NCBI GenBank assembly: GCA_002352105.1
Contig: DEHV01000008.1
Coordinates: 1 to 32,954, forward strand
Origin: Chitinophagaceae bacterium UBA2791
GTDB taxonomy: Bacteria; Bacteroidota; Bacteroidia; Chitinophagales; Chitinophagaceae
DNA: 32,954 nucleotides
Reading direction: 5' to 3'
Shown here piece after piece: positions 8,802 through 17,807 of the stretch. Under the pieces are notes generated by a model, which made no database searches, was not told the DNA's origin, and saw only the letters and a list, made by a program, of their open reading frames with translations. The translations under genes were made by a program, and so were the position numbers. Numbering within the stretch: position 1 is the stretch's first letter; every line of letters starts with the position of its first letter.

Positions 8802-9773
8802 TTAAGGTTTATGATTATTTATGTCGTCCTTTTCCGGAAAATACAGCCATACCTCGTTATGCATGGCATACAGCCGGGGCTGCGCTCCGTCAAAAACCAG
8901 GATGGGGCTCGAATGATCGCCTTCCACTATCGGATTAAGCGGGTATTTGGTCCAGTGGATCAAATCGACAGACATGGCCACATTAGAAGACCATAACGCG
9001 TTCGATCCCGGCTTTGCCCAATCCGGATCCGATGAAGCATGATAATACATATAATACCGCCCCTTATATTTAATCACCTGATTGGCGGCGACAGCGCCCG
9101 CGTCATAGGCGGAGGGTCCTAATTTGATCACGGGTTCATCGCTGAGATTTTTCCACCGGATACGGTCTTCCGAAACAGCCAACCAGATGCCTTCATCCAT
9201 CCTTTCATAAAAAAGATGCCATTTCCCGTTTTCAACCCAAACGACAGGCGTTCCATAAGGACCGGGAATAGTATCGCCGTTTACTTGCTGAATGACCAGG
9301 TCTCCCTGTTCCTCCCAGCGCAGGCCATCGTCAGAAGTCAGGTAATGTGCAACATCGTCTTTTCCTTCAGCATACATAAAATACCGTCCTTCATCTTTAA
9401 AAACAAACATATCTTCCGTCCATTTTTCATTGAACACAGGATTAGCGGGATCCCTGACCCAGTTGATGCCGTCGCGCGACGTTGCGTATCCTAAGAACAT
9501 TTGATCGCTCAATCCATTATTAAATCCCGTATACCACATCTTATATATGCTGTCTTCAAATAAGATATACCCTCGCTCTCTGATCTTCTTATCCCAGGTT
9601 TCGGCTCCGGAGCCGGAAAAAACAGGATTGTTTTGATAAGGGCGGAACTTAACCAGTTCATCGGGGAATTCTTCTTTATCCGATGCAGTGATTTGCTGAT
9701 CGTTTCCGCAACCTGTCAGTCCCCATATAAACCCTGAAAAGAATATGTAAACCGATAATTTTATACTGCTCAT
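8802..9773 (-). CDS. Beta-propeller glycoside hydrolase-like lipoprotein (GH43/GH117/GH130-type fold)
   Basis: A lipoprotein signal ending GLTGC is followed by repeated blades. Each blade has an aromatic-rich strand such as YKMWYTGFNN, RYFMYAEGKDD, KWHLFYERMDEG and RYYMYYHASSD, plus recurring SxDxxxW motifs (TSRDGINW, TSDDGLRW, SEDRIRW, SVDLIHW). This is the five-bladed propeller pattern of the GH32/43/117/130 group. I chose ATG 9773 (323 residues) because the open frame upstream (to 9818) adds a non-signal-like leader. It precedes the heparinase-like lyase by 10 bp, which suggests that the two enzymes process one glycan at the cell surface. Family number and activity are uncertain. Confidence 0.82.
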   Translation of the reverse strand: MSSIKLSVYIFFSGFIWGLTGCGNDQQITASDKEEFPDELVKFRPYQNNPVFSGSGAETWDKKIRERGYILFEDSIYKMWYTGFNNGLSDQMFLGYATSRDGINWVRDPANPVFNEKWTEDMFVFKDEGRYFMYAEGKDDVAHYLTSDDGLRWEEQGDLVIQQVNGDTIPGPYGTPVVWVENGKWHLFYERMDEGIWLAVSEDRIRWKNLSDEPVIKLGPSAYDAGAVAANQVIKYKGRYYMYYHASSDPDWAKPGSNALWSSNVAMSVDLIHWTKYPLNPIVEGDHSSPILVFDGAQPRLYAMHNEVWLYFPEKDDINNHKP

Positions 9774-9957
9774 TTTATATAACGTTAAGGGATTAATCAA
9801 TCGCGCCGGCCATTCCATCAGGAACAGAGCAGGCTGTTGCGAACCAGGATTTACGGATACGCTGCATAAATCTAAGAAAAGAAGAGGTCTTTATATTTTT
9901 TTGCGGATATTAGATACAGAAATCAGGAAATACCGGATAAAATTCAACGTTTCAGAT

Positions 9958-12189
9958 ATGAAAAAGAATATTCTTTCTTTATTGCTTGTTGCCGGCGGGC
10001 ATTTGTTTTCTTTTGCGCAAACCCCCGGGATCATCGGGTTCAGTCCTGAAGCGGCCCAGAAGCAGGGCGCGCTGGAAAAGCAATACGATGCCGTTCTCAG
10101 CGCGCCGGAGATCGGCGTCGCCATTAAAAACCTGTCTGCCTTTCCGCATCACTTAGGCTCTGCCGAAAGTAAGGCCGTGGCCGACAGCATCTTTAAAAGG
10201 CTTAGCGCCTATGGATGGACGGTCAGGATGGACACGTATCATGTGCTGTTTCCAACGCCCAAAACAAGGATACTGGAAATGATTGCGCCTAAAAAATATA
10301 CGGCCCTGCTTAAAGAGCCGGCCTTAAAAGAAGACGCTACCAGCGGGCAGAAAGGACAGCTGCCCACCTACAATGCCTGGAGCGCCGATGGCGATGTGTC
10401 AGGCGCATTGGTATTTGTGAACTATGGGCTTCCCGAGGATTATGAGACCTTAAAACAGCTAGGCGTTGACGTAAAGGGAAAGATCGTTATCGCCAAATAC
10501 GGACGCAGTTGGAGGGGCATCAAACCAAAGGTGGCGCAGGAGCACGGCGCCATCGGATGCATCATTTATTCGGACCCTGCCGATGACGGATATGCAGCAG
10601 GAGACGTGTACCCCAAGGGCGCTTACAAAAATGAATATGGCGTTCAGCGAGGCAGCGTGATGGACCTTCCCATACGCATAGGAGACCCGCTTACGCCCTC
10701 TTATGGCTCCACTGCCGACGCTAAAAGGATAGATCGCAGCGAGGCGGACAATCTTTTAAAGATCCCAACCCTTCCCATCAGTTATCGCGATGCATTGCCC
10801 TTGCTATCAGCTCTTGAAGGAAGGGTGGCGCCGCGGGACTGGGTCGGCGGTCTGCCCATCACCTATCATATCGGCGATGGAGAAACCAAAATACGGCTGA
10901 AACTTTCCTTTAACTGGGATATTGTTCCCTGTTATAATGTTGTCGCCACTATACCGGGAACCGAATACCCCGATGAATGGATCATACGCGGCAACCATCA
11001 CGATGCCTGGGTAAACGGGGCCGCCGACCCCATCAGCGGCGTGGCTTCCCTGCTTGAAGAAGCCAAAGCCATGGGCGCTTTGCTGAAAACAGGCTGGAAA
11101 CCCAAGAGAACGATCGTTTACTGCGCGTGGGACGGGGAAGAACCGGCAATGCTGGGCTCCACGGAATTCGTGGAAGACAGGCTGAAAGAACTACAACAGA
11201 AAGCTGTGGTTTATATCAATACGGACAACAACACCCGGGGCTTCTTAAACGCAGGGGGCTCCCACGCCTTGCAGACAATGATGAATGAAGTGGCCAGGGA
11301 TGTAACAGACCCCCAGACCAACGCGACCGTACTCAAACGCAGGCTGGCGAGGACCGCGGCAAACGCTTCCTCCCTAAGCGGCAAAAAAGACGCGGTTGCG
11401 CAAAACAGCATAACCCTGTCGCCCCTGGGTTCAGGATCAGACTATACGGCCTTCCTTCAACATGCGGGCATTCCCTCGCTTAACCTGGGCTACGGCGGGG
11501 AAGGCGGCGGCGGAGAATACCATTCCATCTATGATACTTACGACCATTACCGCCGCTTCAAAGATCCCGGTTTTGCATACGGAGTGGCGCTGGCGAAGAC
11601 CGTAGGCCGCGCCGTGCTGCGGCTTGCCGACGCAGAGATACTTCCTTTCAACTATGCCGACTTGTTTGCAGCCGTAAACGATTATACCAAACAGGTCATT
11701 AACCTGACCGACGAGATGCGGCAGAACGCCCTCGTAGAAAAACAACTGCATGCCAGCGGCGCTTATACGCTTGCCGCCGACCCGACCAGGCGGATACTTG
11801 CTCCTGAACTTAAAGGGGCCGTTCCGCATCTCGATTTTTCTCCGCTTCAGAACGCGTTGACCGGGTTGCAGCAGTGCGCCGACGGGCTTAAGGGGATATT
11901 TAAAGATGTGGCTTCCCATAAAGAAACCTATAAAAAGCTGAACAGTATTTTATACCGCGGAGAACAACAGCTGCTATTGCCTAAGGGCCTTCCGGGAAGA
12001 AGCTGGTATAAACATGCCATCTATGCGCCCGGGTTATATACAGGCTATGGCGTTAAAACGCTGCCGGGAATACGCGAGTCCATCGAACAGCATCAATGGG
12101 AGCAGGCCCAGCAAGAGATCCGCGCGGTAGCGGAAGCGATCAACCAGTTGACAGCCCATCTTCAGGCCGTCAGCCAGGGTAAAAAATAA
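9958..12189 (+). CDS. M28 family zinc metallopeptidase, secreted (glutamate carboxypeptidase II-like)
   Basis: The 743-residue product begins with a signal peptide (KKNILSLLLVAGGHLFSFAQ). A protease-associated (PA) insert lies at about 120-290, followed by the M28 domain. Zinc-binding and catalytic motifs are NHHDAW near 347, DGEEPAMLGSTE near 392 and EYHSIYDTYDHY near 521. A C-terminal transferrin-receptor-like dimerisation region ends the protein. The architecture matches the glutamate carboxypeptidase II branch, which trims peptides in the periplasm. I use ATG 9958; the frame extends to a TTG at 9901 but the signal peptide fits the ATG. The 3' end is unusual: its last bases supply the T-tract of a minus-strand terminator. 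Confidence 0.94.
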   Translation: MKKNILSLLLVAGGHLFSFAQTPGIIGFSPEAAQKQGALEKQYDAVLSAPEIGVAIKNLSAFPHHLGSAESKAVADSIFKRLSAYGWTVRMDTYHVLFPTPKTRILEMIAPKKYTALLKEPALKEDATSGQKGQLPTYNAWSADGDVSGALVFVNYGLPEDYETLKQLGVDVKGKIVIAKYGRSWRGIKPKVAQEHGAIGCIIYSDPADDGYAAGDVYPKGAYKNEYGVQRGSVMDLPIRIGDPLTPSYGSTADAKRIDRSEADNLLKIPTLPISYRDALPLLSALEGRVAPRDWVGGLPITYHIGDGETKIRLKLSFNWDIVPCYNVVATIPGTEYPDEWIIRGNHHDAWVNGAADPISGVASLLEEAKAMGALLKTGWKPKRTIVYCAWDGEEPAMLGSTEFVEDRLKELQQKAVVYINTDNNTRGFLNAGGSHALQTMMNEVARDVTDPQTNATVLKRRLARTAANASSLSGKKDAVAQNSITLSPLGSGSDYTAFLQHAGIPSLNLGYGGEGGGGEYHSIYDTYDHYRRFKDPGFAYGVALAKTVGRAVLRLADAEILPFNYADLFAAVNDYTKQVINLTDEMRQNALVEKQLHASGAYTLAADPTRRILAPELKGAVPHLDFSPLQNALTGLQQCADGLKGIFKDVASHKETYKKLNSILYRGEQQLLLPKGLPGRSWYKHAIYAPGLYTGYGVKTLPGIRESIEQHQWEQAQQEIRAVAEAINQLTAHLQAVSQGKK

Positions 12190-12226
12190 AATTTCCCTCC
12201 GGCTTTATAAGCAGCCGGAGGGAAAT
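12181..12226 (-). terminator. Intrinsic terminator of the 12289-17657 minus-strand operon
   Basis: A perfect 14-bp stem (12191-12204 with 12213-12226, 8-nt loop) is followed on the minus strand by TTTATTTTTT (12181-12190). There is no T-tract on the plus side. The stem lies 62 bp past the esterase stop. The T-tract overlaps the last codons of the M28 peptidase gene. The stem alone may also slow plus-strand transcription. Confidence 0.9.
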
Positions 12227-12288
12227 TCACCGTATAAAAAGTTCAGAAACTTAATCTCCCGAAAAAAGGAATGTTTTTAACCAAACCT

Positions 12289-13755
12289 TCAGGGAACCAG
12301 GGACAAGGCCTGCGAATGAAAGGCTTTAAACGCCTGTTTAATGGCTTCCTGTCCTTTTAGCGCATGAGGAGGCATAGGATTTTTTTGATCAAAGACCCTT
12401 AAGCCGTCCGCATTTTGAATGGTGATATTTTTCTCGTCGATATTACCGTCCTTTCCTGTAATGGCCTTCAGGTTCAATCCCAATGCCTCTGCAAAGAAAC
12501 GATATACGGGAAGGCGTTTTGAATAGCCGTAATCGTGCTCGTCGTTAGGCAAATGCACATTGGTTATATTGTTCTCTTTCCCATAAAAACCATATACTTT
12601 TTTGAGATAGGGATAGTCGGTTCCGGGAACAGATACCGTCCAATCCGTTCCGTCAGAAACCACAAGCTGCGGGCGGGGAGCGGCCATAGCGGCAAGCTCG
12701 GCATTATTGGTCCTGTAGCCATTGCAGAAATCATGTATAGGCAATGAACTTTCGCAGGAACATCCGCCATAGAAGCTGGAGGAAACCATTACTACCGGGG
12801 CGCTGGCGGTAACCCTGTCGTCCAACGCCGTCAGTAAAAAAGTTTGGGTGCCGCCGCCGGAAGCGCCGGTAATGCCCACCCTGCTTTTATCCGCTCCTTT
12901 TAAGGTTAACAGGAAATCCAGCGCTCTCATGCTGTTCCAGGTCTGCATTTGCAGGGAAAACGGAAAGGAATGAAAATCAGGGCCGCCGGTCTGCGAAATA
13001 GACTCGCCCCAGGAATACATTTCATAGCTGAAAACAATGGCCCCCATCCTGGCCAAAGCAGCGCAGCGGTATTGCACATCTTCGTTAAAGCGGCCGGCGC
13101 CATCGCCGGAAGTAGACATATTTTCTCCATAAAAATGTCCATGGGGCGAAAGGATCACCGGAAAGGATCCGGACTTCTTATTCGGCCTGTACAGGTTACC
13201 GTTCAGGAAAAATCCAGGCAGGGTTTCAATTGCCACATTTTCCACGGTATACCCGTCCATTACCTTGCGGCCGCGTATGATCGGGTTCAACGGAGGGCGC
13301 GCAGCGGTAGTATTAAGACCCAGCGTTTTGATAATGCAGCTTCGCAGATCAGCTTTTCTTTTGTCAAATGCCGCGGCGTCGGAATATATAGATAATAACT
13401 GGTCGAGGTGCTGCTTACCCGCCTCTATAGAACGTTTATGGTATTCAAACGGAGATACGGCATACGTATCATCGCCTTTCTCATTAAATACAAATCCGAC
13501 GGAGCCAAGGATATTATTCAAAGTACTTTTCACGTCGGTGGTATATCGCCAGGTGGCATAATGCACGTCTACGTTCTCAACGTCTTTGTCCGACCATTCG
13601 AGATTGACATTAAAAACCTTTTCAATGTTCGCCAACACATCTTTGAGCGGCTTTTTATATATGTCATCTGCGCTCTGCGCCAGGCAAACCGAACCAAACA
13701 TTATAGAGAAAAATGCCAATAACCCTGTTAATATGCTCTTTTTCATAACATTCAT
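12289..13755 (-). CDS. Secreted alpha/beta-hydrolase (acetylxylan esterase-like) with N-terminal STN-like domain
   Basis: The 488-residue product (ATG 13755; a start at 13746 is also possible) has a signal peptide ending CLAQ at about residue 27. Residues about 29-104 look like an STN domain: KKPLKDVLANIEKVFNVNL, a central strand region, then STLNNILGSVGFVFNEKGDD. After a linker comes an alpha/beta-hydrolase with HGH near 205, nucleophile S299 in GITGASGGGTQ, a probable acid in SDGTDW (D368/D371) and H407 in NDEHDYG. Esterases of this type remove acetyl groups from polysaccharides. It is last in a five-gene minus-strand run, 139 bp after the SDR gene. The STN fusion is unusual for a soluble enzyme. 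Confidence 0.85.
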   Translation of the reverse strand: MNVMKKSILTGLLAFFSIMFGSVCLAQSADDIYKKPLKDVLANIEKVFNVNLEWSDKDVENVDVHYATWRYTTDVKSTLNNILGSVGFVFNEKGDDTYAVSPFEYHKRSIEAGKQHLDQLLSIYSDAAAFDKRKADLRSCIIKTLGLNTTAARPPLNPIIRGRKVMDGYTVENVAIETLPGFFLNGNLYRPNKKSGSFPVILSPHGHFYGENMSTSGDGAGRFNEDVQYRCAALARMGAIVFSYEMYSWGESISQTGGPDFHSFPFSLQMQTWNSMRALDFLLTLKGADKSRVGITGASGGGTQTFLLTALDDRVTASAPVVMVSSSFYGGCSCESSLPIHDFCNGYRTNNAELAAMAAPRPQLVVSDGTDWTVSVPGTDYPYLKKVYGFYGKENNITNVHLPNDEHDYGYSKRLPVYRFFAEALGLNLKAITGKDGNIDEKNITIQNADGLRVFDQKNPMPPHALKGQEAIKQAFKAFHSQALSLVP

Positions 13756-13894
13756 TGTTTCATATTTAATTAACGCTAAGATATAAAAAAACAATCAGGC
13801 AAATCCTCTTATGTCTGGCCGGATCTGTCCATCTCTAATGATTCTCCAATCGGGACGGGCTAACGCTCCCGCTCATCCTTCGTTCAATAGGATA

Positions 13895-14638
13895 TCAATA
13901 AGTAGCTCTCCCCCCGGTAAGGTCAAAAGTAAATCCCGTGGTAAAACTATTTTGCGGAGAGACGATATATAACGCGAGGTTTGTCGCTTCTTCCAGCGTG
14001 CCGCATCTTTTCATGGGGATCTTATCGGTCATGTATTTTACCTGCTCAACCGGCATGGCGTCTACAAGCGCAGTTCGGATAACAGTCGGCGCCATCGCAT
14101 TAACGGTAATGCCGGTTTCTGCATATTCCTTGCCCTGAACCTTTGTCATGCCAATGACCGCCGCTTTGGACGCCGAATAAGCGAGCATGCCCGCATTTCC
14201 TTCCTTGCCCGCAATAGAAGCAATATGAAGTATGCGACCATAGTTCTTCTTAAGCATATGCGGCAATACCGCCTTAGCGGTATAAAAACAGCTAAAGAAA
14301 TTCAATGCAAATACGGCATGCAGGTTCCCGCTGTTTACTTCATGAGATAAAATATTCGTCTGCCCGGTAATGCCGGCGCAATTGATCAGGATATCAATCC
14401 CATCAAAGCAACCGGCAACCTCATCTATCGTTTTGGAGACCTGCGCTTCACTGGTAGCGTCAATGGAAAACAGGCGCGCCGCAGAAGCATATTTACTAAA
14501 TTCCTCCTCCAACGTTTTCCCATTAATATCGATCAAGGCCGTCCGCGCGCCTTCGCGGAGCAAACGATGCGCAATGGCGCGCCCGATCCCGGATCCTGCT
14601 CCTGTAATTACGGCAACGCTGTTTTTAAAACTGCTCAC
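13895..14638 (-). CDS. SDR family NAD(P)-dependent oxidoreductase (FabG-like)
   Basis: The 247-residue classical short-chain dehydrogenase has the cofactor motif TGAGSGIGRAIA (about 13-24), NCAGITG near 86, the catalytic Ser in HIASIAGKEG and YSASKAAVIGMTK with the YxxxK pair near 150. It is cytosolic. The family acts on sugars, sugar acids and 3-oxoacyl chains; the neighbours suggest a sugar or sugar acid. The start is GTG at 14638: an in-frame stop lies upstream and the nearby ATG (14640) is out of frame. It lies between the rhamnogalacturonan acetylesterase gene (113 bp) and the STN-esterase gene (139 bp). Confidence 0.93.
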   Translation of the reverse strand: MSSFKNSVAVITGAGSGIGRAIAHRLLREGARTALIDINGKTLEEEFSKYASAARLFSIDATSEAQVSKTIDEVAGCFDGIDILINCAGITGQTNILSHEVNSGNLHAVFALNFFSCFYTAKAVLPHMLKKNYGRILHIASIAGKEGNAGMLAYSASKAAVIGMTKVQGKEYAETGITVNAMAPTVIRTALVDAMPVEQVKYMTDKIPMKRCGTLEEATNLALYIVSPQNSFTTGFTFDLTGGRATY

Positions 14639-14751
14639 ATTGTATATTTTAATATTGTATTCGTTTATAGTCGCTATTTACGGGGCCTTACCCGGAGCAG
14701 CCTATTCTATATCATTTTCAACAATGGTTTTGCTGAGACGCAAATCGCACC

Positions 14752-15546
14752 TTATCGGTCAGGGTCGGCTTTTCTTTTCAGCTGTTTGGCGAGGGGCAGC
14801 TTTAATTTACGAATTCCCTCGACAGCCATCCTGGAAACTTCCAAAGCGCCTTTCTGACTTAAATGCGTGTCGTCCGCGCGACCCTCGGGAAGCTTTGCAA
14901 ATACGCCGGGGGGTATATGTAAAAACAAGCTCTTGGAATCTTCAGGCCCCAGCGCTTCCACCAGATCGCCCGTCATTTTATTCAGGTCGATCAGGGGCGT
15001 GTGGGTTTCCGCCGCCAGGCTCCTGACAACCGTAACATATTCTCCATGCGTGTCTATTAAAACCTGTTTTTCATCAAACGCCCTTCGTACAATGGAAGTA
15101 AATAAAACGGGACGCCCCCCTTTCTCCCTTGCTTCATTAATATAATTCAGCAGATTTTCACGAAAAGCAGGCGGATCCGTATGGCGAGCCGTATCCGGTT
15201 TTTGATCATTGTGCCCGAACTGAATAAAAACATAGTCGCCCGGACGAATATTTCTAATCACGGTATCCCATAACCCGTCATTTCTGAAGCTTTTGCTGCT
15301 ACGGCCGCTTTTTGCAATATTTCGAATGATTACCGTTTCCTTAAAAAATGGCGATAGCTTCATCATCCAGCCCCGAAGCGGGTAATTCTCCCCGCCATAT
15401 TCCTCCGACAACCGGCTGATATCATAATCCGCCATAGTGGAATCACCAATAGAATAAATGACGATCCGCTTTTTGTTCTGAATAAAAGCGGTCAGAAAGA
15501 TCCCGCTTATCAACAGGAGAAAACTGTATCTGATTAATTTTTTCAT
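14752..15546 (-). CDS. Rhamnogalacturonan acetylesterase-like SGNH/GDSL hydrolase (CE12 type)
   Basis: The 264-residue protein has an N-terminal hydrophobic signal segment (YSFLLLISGIFLTAFI). SGNH blocks are clear: GDSTMADYD with the nucleophile Ser near residue 37, QFGHNDQKPD with the GHND block near 112, and DDTHLSQKGA with the Asp-His pair near 225. This pattern fits rhamnogalacturonan acetylesterases, which deacetylate the pectin backbone in the periplasm. It lies 40 bp downstream of the DUF1080 gene on the same strand and is third in the proposed operon. The C-terminal tail (KQLKRKADPDR) is basic. Confidence 0.9.
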   Translation of the reverse strand: MKKLIRYSFLLLISGIFLTAFIQNKKRIVIYSIGDSTMADYDISRLSEEYGGENYPLRGWMMKLSPFFKETVIIRNIAKSGRSSKSFRNDGLWDTVIRNIRPGDYVFIQFGHNDQKPDTARHTDPPAFRENLLNYINEAREKGGRPVLFTSIVRRAFDEKQVLIDTHGEYVTVVRSLAAETHTPLIDLNKMTGDLVEALGPEDSKSLFLHIPPGVFAKLPEGRADDTHLSQKGALEVSRMAVEGIRKLKLPLAKQLKRKADPDR

Positions 15547-15586
15547 AGCTAGTAAATGATTTTTTTTGGGGGGGCATACAAGCCGG

Positions 15587-16318
15587 TCATTTCGCGCCCG
15601 AAGGCAATTCGATCAACCTGAAATTACGAAAATGGATCTCGGCGCCTTCCGCTTCCAGGCAGAGATATCCTTTTTTCTGGGTAGACTGACTGATGCCATT
15701 GACAAATTTTCCGTTCACCGCCAATTTGATCACCCCGTCAACGCAAACCACATCATAAGTGTTCCATTCTCCCCTCCCCTTGCATAGGTTCTCGATCGAC
15801 TTGCTTCTTTCCCCGCGGGGATTGTCCGGAACGGTCTTCACTCCGCCCACGCCGAAGAGTTCGCCGTGCACATAAGCATCCGGGGGCGCCACTCCATTTT
15901 TTGTATTCAACTCTACCCAGCCCAGCTCAAGCATCTGCACTTCCACGCCGTCGGGAAGCCTGCTCTTTTCGCCCGGCACAGCCTTACTCCATACGAAAAC
16001 GCCGGAATTGCCGCCTTTCTCCATATGCCTCCATTCCACGTGCATGATAAAATTCTCATACTGTTTTTCCGAGCGCATTACGCCTATCGGGCGCCCCGAA
16101 CAAACCAGTATTCCATCCCGCATCGCCCAGGTTTCCCTGGACGTATTTACATCGATCCATTTCAAAGGGGTTTCCTTTCCCCGGGATGAGGAGACAGCCT
16201 CGCTCAGGCTGGTCAAGGTTCCAAATACCATTGGTTCCTGCGCGTATATATACCCGTTAATGAGGCACAACAATAACATGCCGACCCGCGCAAACAATGC
16301 TTTCAGCGCATTTCTCAT
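15587..16318 (-). CDS. DUF1080 protein, 3-keto-disaccharide hydrolase-like, secreted
   Basis: The 243-residue product has a signal peptide ending NGYIYAQ. One jelly-roll domain follows, with family signatures: WRHMEKGGNSGVFVW near 92-107, GVEVQMLE, GEWNTYDVVCVDG and GYLCLEAEGAEIHFRNFRL at the C-terminus. Proteins of this family hydrolyse glycosides already oxidised to the 3-keto form. The Gfo/Idh/MocA oxidoreductase gene just upstream (40 bp) is the type of enzyme that makes such 3-keto sugars. Both appear to be exported, so the two could work in sequence in the periplasm. The exact substrate is unknown. Confidence 0.9.
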   Translation of the reverse strand: MRNALKALFARVGMLLLCLINGYIYAQEPMVFGTLTSLSEAVSSSRGKETPLKWIDVNTSRETWAMRDGILVCSGRPIGVMRSEKQYENFIMHVEWRHMEKGGNSGVFVWSKAVPGEKSRLPDGVEVQMLELGWVELNTKNGVAPPDAYVHGELFGVGGVKTVPDNPRGERSKSIENLCKGRGEWNTYDVVCVDGVIKLAVNGKFVNGISQSTQKKGYLCLEAEGAEIHFRNFRLIELPSGAK

Positions 16319-16358
16319 ACAATAGATTTAAGGAAATGAAATAAGCCTTCCTTTCTCA

Positions 16359-17657
16359 TTATGCAAATTTCGTGATACCGGGTTTGGCGATCTCCAGGCC
16401 TGGCCATCGCAGATCCCAGCTGAATTCATCAATAACGGGCGCCAATACCTGGTTGGATTTCATCGCTTCTTCCCAGGAGATGGTTTGGCCAGTATACGCA
16501 ACCATTCTTCCTAAAACAGCCAACATGGTGCTATTTGCCATCTTTTCGCCGTCATTGATCGGCTTACCCTTGCGGATGGACGCAAACAACTCATCATGCT
16601 GGGTCTGATACATATTGTTCTTTTCTCCCTGGTATTCCCATTTCTTTTTACCAGTAATTTCATGAACCCCGCCAACGACCAATCCCCTTCCCTTGGAGCC
16701 GGCTATCTCTACCTTACTGATATCAGAACAACCTTCCTGCTGGCGGCTGAAATGGTACCCTTTCACTCCATTCTCATACTCGTACTCTATGGCAAAATGA
16801 TCAAATACATTTCCATATATTTCTTCTGTTCGCGTTTGTCTTCCTCCCGTTCCGGTGGCCCTTACCGGTAGTTTATCGCCCAGGGCCCAGGACATCTGGT
16901 CCAGGCTATGCACCATCATTTCCGTAATAAAATCGCCCGACAGCCAATTATAATACATCCAGTTCCTCATCTTATATTCCATATCTTTCCATTCGGGCTG
17001 CCGCGGTTTGGTCCATAAATACCCGCCATTCCTGACGGTAGTTACGGTGAGTATCTCACCGGCCTCTCCTTTTAATATCCTGTCATAGAAAGCGCGTTTG
17101 GGAAGGTCATAACGGAAACAAAAGCCCGAAACAACGGAAAGCTTTTTTTCCCTGGCTTTTTTTGCGGCCGCCAGTACTTTACGAACCCCCGGCGCATCGA
17201 CGGCCACCGGCTTTTCGCAAAAAACATGTTTCCCCGCGTTAACAGCCGCCGTAAAATGATCGGGCCGGAAAGCCGGAGGAGTCGCAAGCAATACCACGTC
17301 GACATCCGATTCGATGATCTTCTTGTATGCGTCAAACCCGATGTATTTATGCGCTTTGTCCACTTTAACCTTATCGGGAACGGTTTCCAACAGCTCCAGG
17401 TAAGATTTTTCAAGCCGGTCGGGAAAAACATCCGCCATCATAGTAAGCTCCACGTCGGGGTCGGCATTTAACGCCTGGACCGCGGCGCCGGATCCCCTCC
17501 CGCCGCATCCGATCAATCCTACTTTTAAAGTATTATTACGGCCTGCCGCACGGGCCCGGTTGGCTCCCGCCAGGTTCATGATAAGAGAGCCGCCAATAAC
17601 GGCCGCGCCTGTTTTCTGCAGGAAGCCCCTTCTGTTTGATTTGCCGGAAATCGCCAT
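16359..17657 (-). CDS. Tat-exported Gfo/Idh/MocA family oxidoreductase
   Basis: The 432-residue product (ATG 17657) begins with a twin-arginine signal, SNRRGFLQK, with a hydrophobic stretch and an ARA cleavage region. The Rossmann motif is VGLIGCGGRGSGA, and the EKP motif (HVFCEKPVAV) contains the family's catalytic lysine. The C-terminal alpha/beta domain includes SGDFITEMMVHSLDQM. Such Tat-exported members carry a tightly bound NAD(P) and oxidise or rearrange glycosides in the periplasm. An upstream in-frame ATG at 17714 would add 19 residues before the Tat signal. It is the first gene of the minus-strand run toward the terminator at 12181-12226, and is divergent from rmuC. Confidence 0.93.
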   Translation of the reverse strand: MAISGKSNRRGFLQKTGAAVIGGSLIMNLAGANRARAAGRNNTLKVGLIGCGGRGSGAAVQALNADPDVELTMMADVFPDRLEKSYLELLETVPDKVKVDKAHKYIGFDAYKKIIESDVDVVLLATPPAFRPDHFTAAVNAGKHVFCEKPVAVDAPGVRKVLAAAKKAREKKLSVVSGFCFRYDLPKRAFYDRILKGEAGEILTVTTVRNGGYLWTKPRQPEWKDMEYKMRNWMYYNWLSGDFITEMMVHSLDQMSWALGDKLPVRATGTGGRQTRTEEIYGNVFDHFAIEYEYENGVKGYHFSRQQEGCSDISKVEIAGSKGRGLVVGGVHEITGKKKWEYQGEKNNMYQTQHDELFASIRKGKPINDGEKMANSTMLAVLGRMVAYTGQTISWEEAMKSNQVLAPVIDEFSWDLRWPGLEIAKPGITKFA

Positions 17658-17807
17658 CTCTGTTGTTTTTCTGTCAAAGGCCCGGCGGGCAGTCCAGCCA
17701 GGCGCCTTATACATCGATTAAATAAGAATTTGTTGTTTGCACAGTAAATTAAGGTATAAAAATTAAAAAATGCTATCTTAAACCGGTTATCTTAACGCCA
17801 AAGCGAA

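Noticed and set aside
11437..11919. 160-codon minus-strand frame inside the M28 peptidase gene
   Set aside because: It is antisense to conserved catalytic motifs and has no recognisable protein pattern.
17774..17795. Two TATCTTAA copies before rmuC as a promoter or operator
   Set aside because: They match the -7 consensus only partly and no -33 element lies at the right distance, so they were mentioned with rmuC but not called.
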